Positions 62,968 to 64,000 of a DNA stretch of 64,000 nt are shown here, in pieces. The stretch comes from Kordia algicida OT-1. GTDB lineage: Bacteria; Bacteroidota; Bacteroidia; Flavobacteriales; Flavobacteriaceae. The notes below the pieces were generated by a model that saw only the letters and a program-made list of their open reading frames with translations, made no database searches and was not told the DNA's origin. The first letter of the stretch is position 1; each line of letters starts with the position of its first letter. Both the position numbers and the translations under genes were made by a program. Location: contig NZ_DS544873.1 of the NCBI RefSeq assembly GCF_000154725.1, positions 1,705,661 to 1,769,660 on the forward strand, in the 5' to 3' direction.

Positions 62968-63123
62968 ATGCCACTAAATTTCAAACCAATTCATTGTCCA
63001 AAATGCAACGAAAAACAACCACAAATTCGCAAACCAAAAGGTTGGAAAGAAATTTTATGGGGCGGAAATACTTGTAAAAACTGCGGTTGTAAAATGGATC
63101 GTTTTGGAAAGGAACGAAAATGA
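62968..63123 (+). CDS. 51-residue zinc-ribbon microprotein
   Basis: A complete short frame, ATG at 62968 and TGA at 63121-63123. Two cysteine pairs, HCPKCNEKQ (C10, C13) and CKNCGCKM (C37, C40), with Lys-rich surroundings, give a zinc-ribbon knuckle of the kind seen in small Bacteroidota proteins. No membrane segment. Function unknown; a nucleic-acid or protein-binding role is possible. Confidence 0.7.
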   Translation: MPLNFKPIHCPKCNEKQPQIRKPKGWKEILWGGNTCKNCGCKMDRFGKERK

Positions 63124-63208
63124 TGAATTTTATGTGTAAAATATGACACATTATTACAGTCTGTCAGTTTTATTCAACAATTCGGGTATTAAAAATTTAA
63201 ATTCTTAA

Positions 63209-63216
63209 TAGTTTTG
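63209..63216 (+). promoter_or_regulatory. -7 box TAGTTTTG for the serine hydrolase
   Basis: A perfect TAnnTTTG match, 45 bases before the ATG at 63254. Confidence 0.45.
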
Positions 63217-63253
63217 TTCAGTTTTGCAAATGTTATCAAACATAGAACTCATC

Positions 63254-64000
63254 ATGGGAACAAAAAAGAAAAGAATTTTTAGAATTGTATTGCTCGTCGG
63301 AACTGTAATCTCGTTGTATTTTGTCCCTTGGTTATTAGTAAAAGCGTGGATACTTCCATTACCAAACACCGTTCAAGAACAAGCAGATGAAGCTATTGGT
63401 CATGGTTTCGATGGAATGATTGTGTATGTAGACCAAGCAAACAAATCACCTCAATATTTTGCTTCAGGTTGGCACAATCGTGAAACTAAAATTCCCGCAA
63501 AACCTTCTGCTTTATTCAAAATTGCCAGCATTAGTAAATTGTATGATGCCGTAGCGGTGACTAAATTGGTACATAGTGGAAAGCTTTCACTAGATAAAAC
63601 AATCGCTGATTATTTGCCTGAACTTGTTGGAAGAATTGAAAACGCTGATAAAATTACCCTGAGACTTATGATACAGCATAGAAGCGGAATTCCAAATTTT
63701 ACAGATGCGCCAAATTTTTGGGGAGAACCTAAAAAAACCTATGAAGAAAGTCTCGCTTTAATTTTAGATCAACCTGCAAATTTTAAACCTGATGAAGATT
63801 ATGAATATTGTAACACAAATTATCTTTTAATTAATAGAATTATGGATAATGTGCTCGGTTATGATAACTTTCAATTTATTCAAAAGGAGCTATTAATTCC
63901 GCTAAATCTTAACCATACGTTTGCTTCATTGAACGACGTGAATTTAGAAAATGTAATGAGTGGTTACCATGAAGGTTATACTCCTGATTTAAAAGAAAAT
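63254..64000 (+). CDS. Serine hydrolase of the beta-lactamase class C/D-alanyl peptidase family, partial
   Basis: The first 249 residues of a protein cut by the right edge. An N-terminal signal anchor (about 8-33, with LVGTVISLYFVPWLLV) precedes the domain. The S-x-x-K catalytic motif is S-I-S-K in FKIASISKLYDAV and the second motif Y-x-N is YCN in YEYCNTNYLL, as in AmpC-like hydrolases, esterases and DD-peptidases. The third motif is off the edge. An in-frame ATG at 63230 would add 8 residues and is a possible alternative start. Specificity cannot be told. Confidence 0.85.
   Translation, partial: MGTKKKRIFRIVLLVGTVISLYFVPWLLVKAWILPLPNTVQEQADEAIGHGFDGMIVYVDQANKSPQYFASGWHNRETKIPAKPSALFKIASISKLYDAVAVTKLVHSGKLSLDKTIADYLPELVGRIENADKITLRLMIQHRSGIPNFTDAPNFWGEPKKTYEESLALILDQPANFKPDEDYEYCNTNYLLINRIMDNVLGYDNFQFIQKELLIPLNLNHTFASLNDVNLENVMSGYHEGYTPDLKEN

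Overview
The window is a stretch of ordinary bacterial chromosome from an AT-rich member of the Flavobacteriaceae (Bacteroidota). This rests on Bacteroidota -7 promoter boxes (TAnnTTTG), signal-peptide and lipoprotein styles, a type IX secretion (T9SS) sorting domain, TonB receptors with carboxypeptidase-like N-domains, and families largely confined to the group (DUF6146, DUF6787, DUF4834, YfhO, BatA, DUF5916, TIGR02757). A marine, Kordia-like genus is my guess. I see no rRNA, tRNA or CRISPR array, and one insertion sequence.

Layout. 0-4.4 kb: a ferredoxin divergent from a LuxC-like acyl-CoA reductase, serC, serA and a DUF937 gene. 4.5-5.5 kb: an intact IS982-family element. 5.6-10.1 kb: two conserved small proteins, then a His-rich protein, a ZnuD-like TonB receptor and an acidic lipoprotein that look like one metal-uptake unit. 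10.2-18.7 kb: a secreted beta-propeller, a DUF885 peptidase-like protein with folE, a CBM9/DUF5916 outer-membrane protein and a LolD ATPase. 19-22.3 kb: a PhoX-like lipoprotein followed closely by a di-heme cytochrome c peroxidase. 22.3-26.4 kb: housekeeping and conserved unknowns.

26.4-33.4 kb is the accessory part. It holds a cassette-like pair of small genes, one of them a free-standing EF-Tu domain 3, bounded by inverted repeats; a COG0523 GTPase; a LodB-like flavoprotein and a LodA-like quinoprotein whose cofactor cysteine appears to be leucine; and a viroplasmin-RNase H fusion. Two copies of a shared promoter-proximal motif lie at its edges.

33.5-50 kb: an operon of BatA-like protein, inactive-looking dihydroorotase, DUF4870 protein and esterase; several conserved unknowns; a T9SS-exported propeller; CIA30; Bcp and an Fe-S-less endonuclease III from overlapping divergent promoters; an ECF sigma factor with a 47-residue companion; and uvrA. 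50-64 kb: membrane proteins, two paralogous secreted basic proteins, a glycosyltransferase with YfhO, DUF4834, a porin-like protein, a frameshifted GNAT-like gene, hisS between two heptanucleotide microsatellites, a zinc-ribbon microprotein and a truncated serine hydrolase.

The least explained structures are the LodA-like protein without its cofactor cysteine, the cassette with mirrored ends, and a dispersed intergenic hairpin repeat (three copies) with compensatory changes in its stem.
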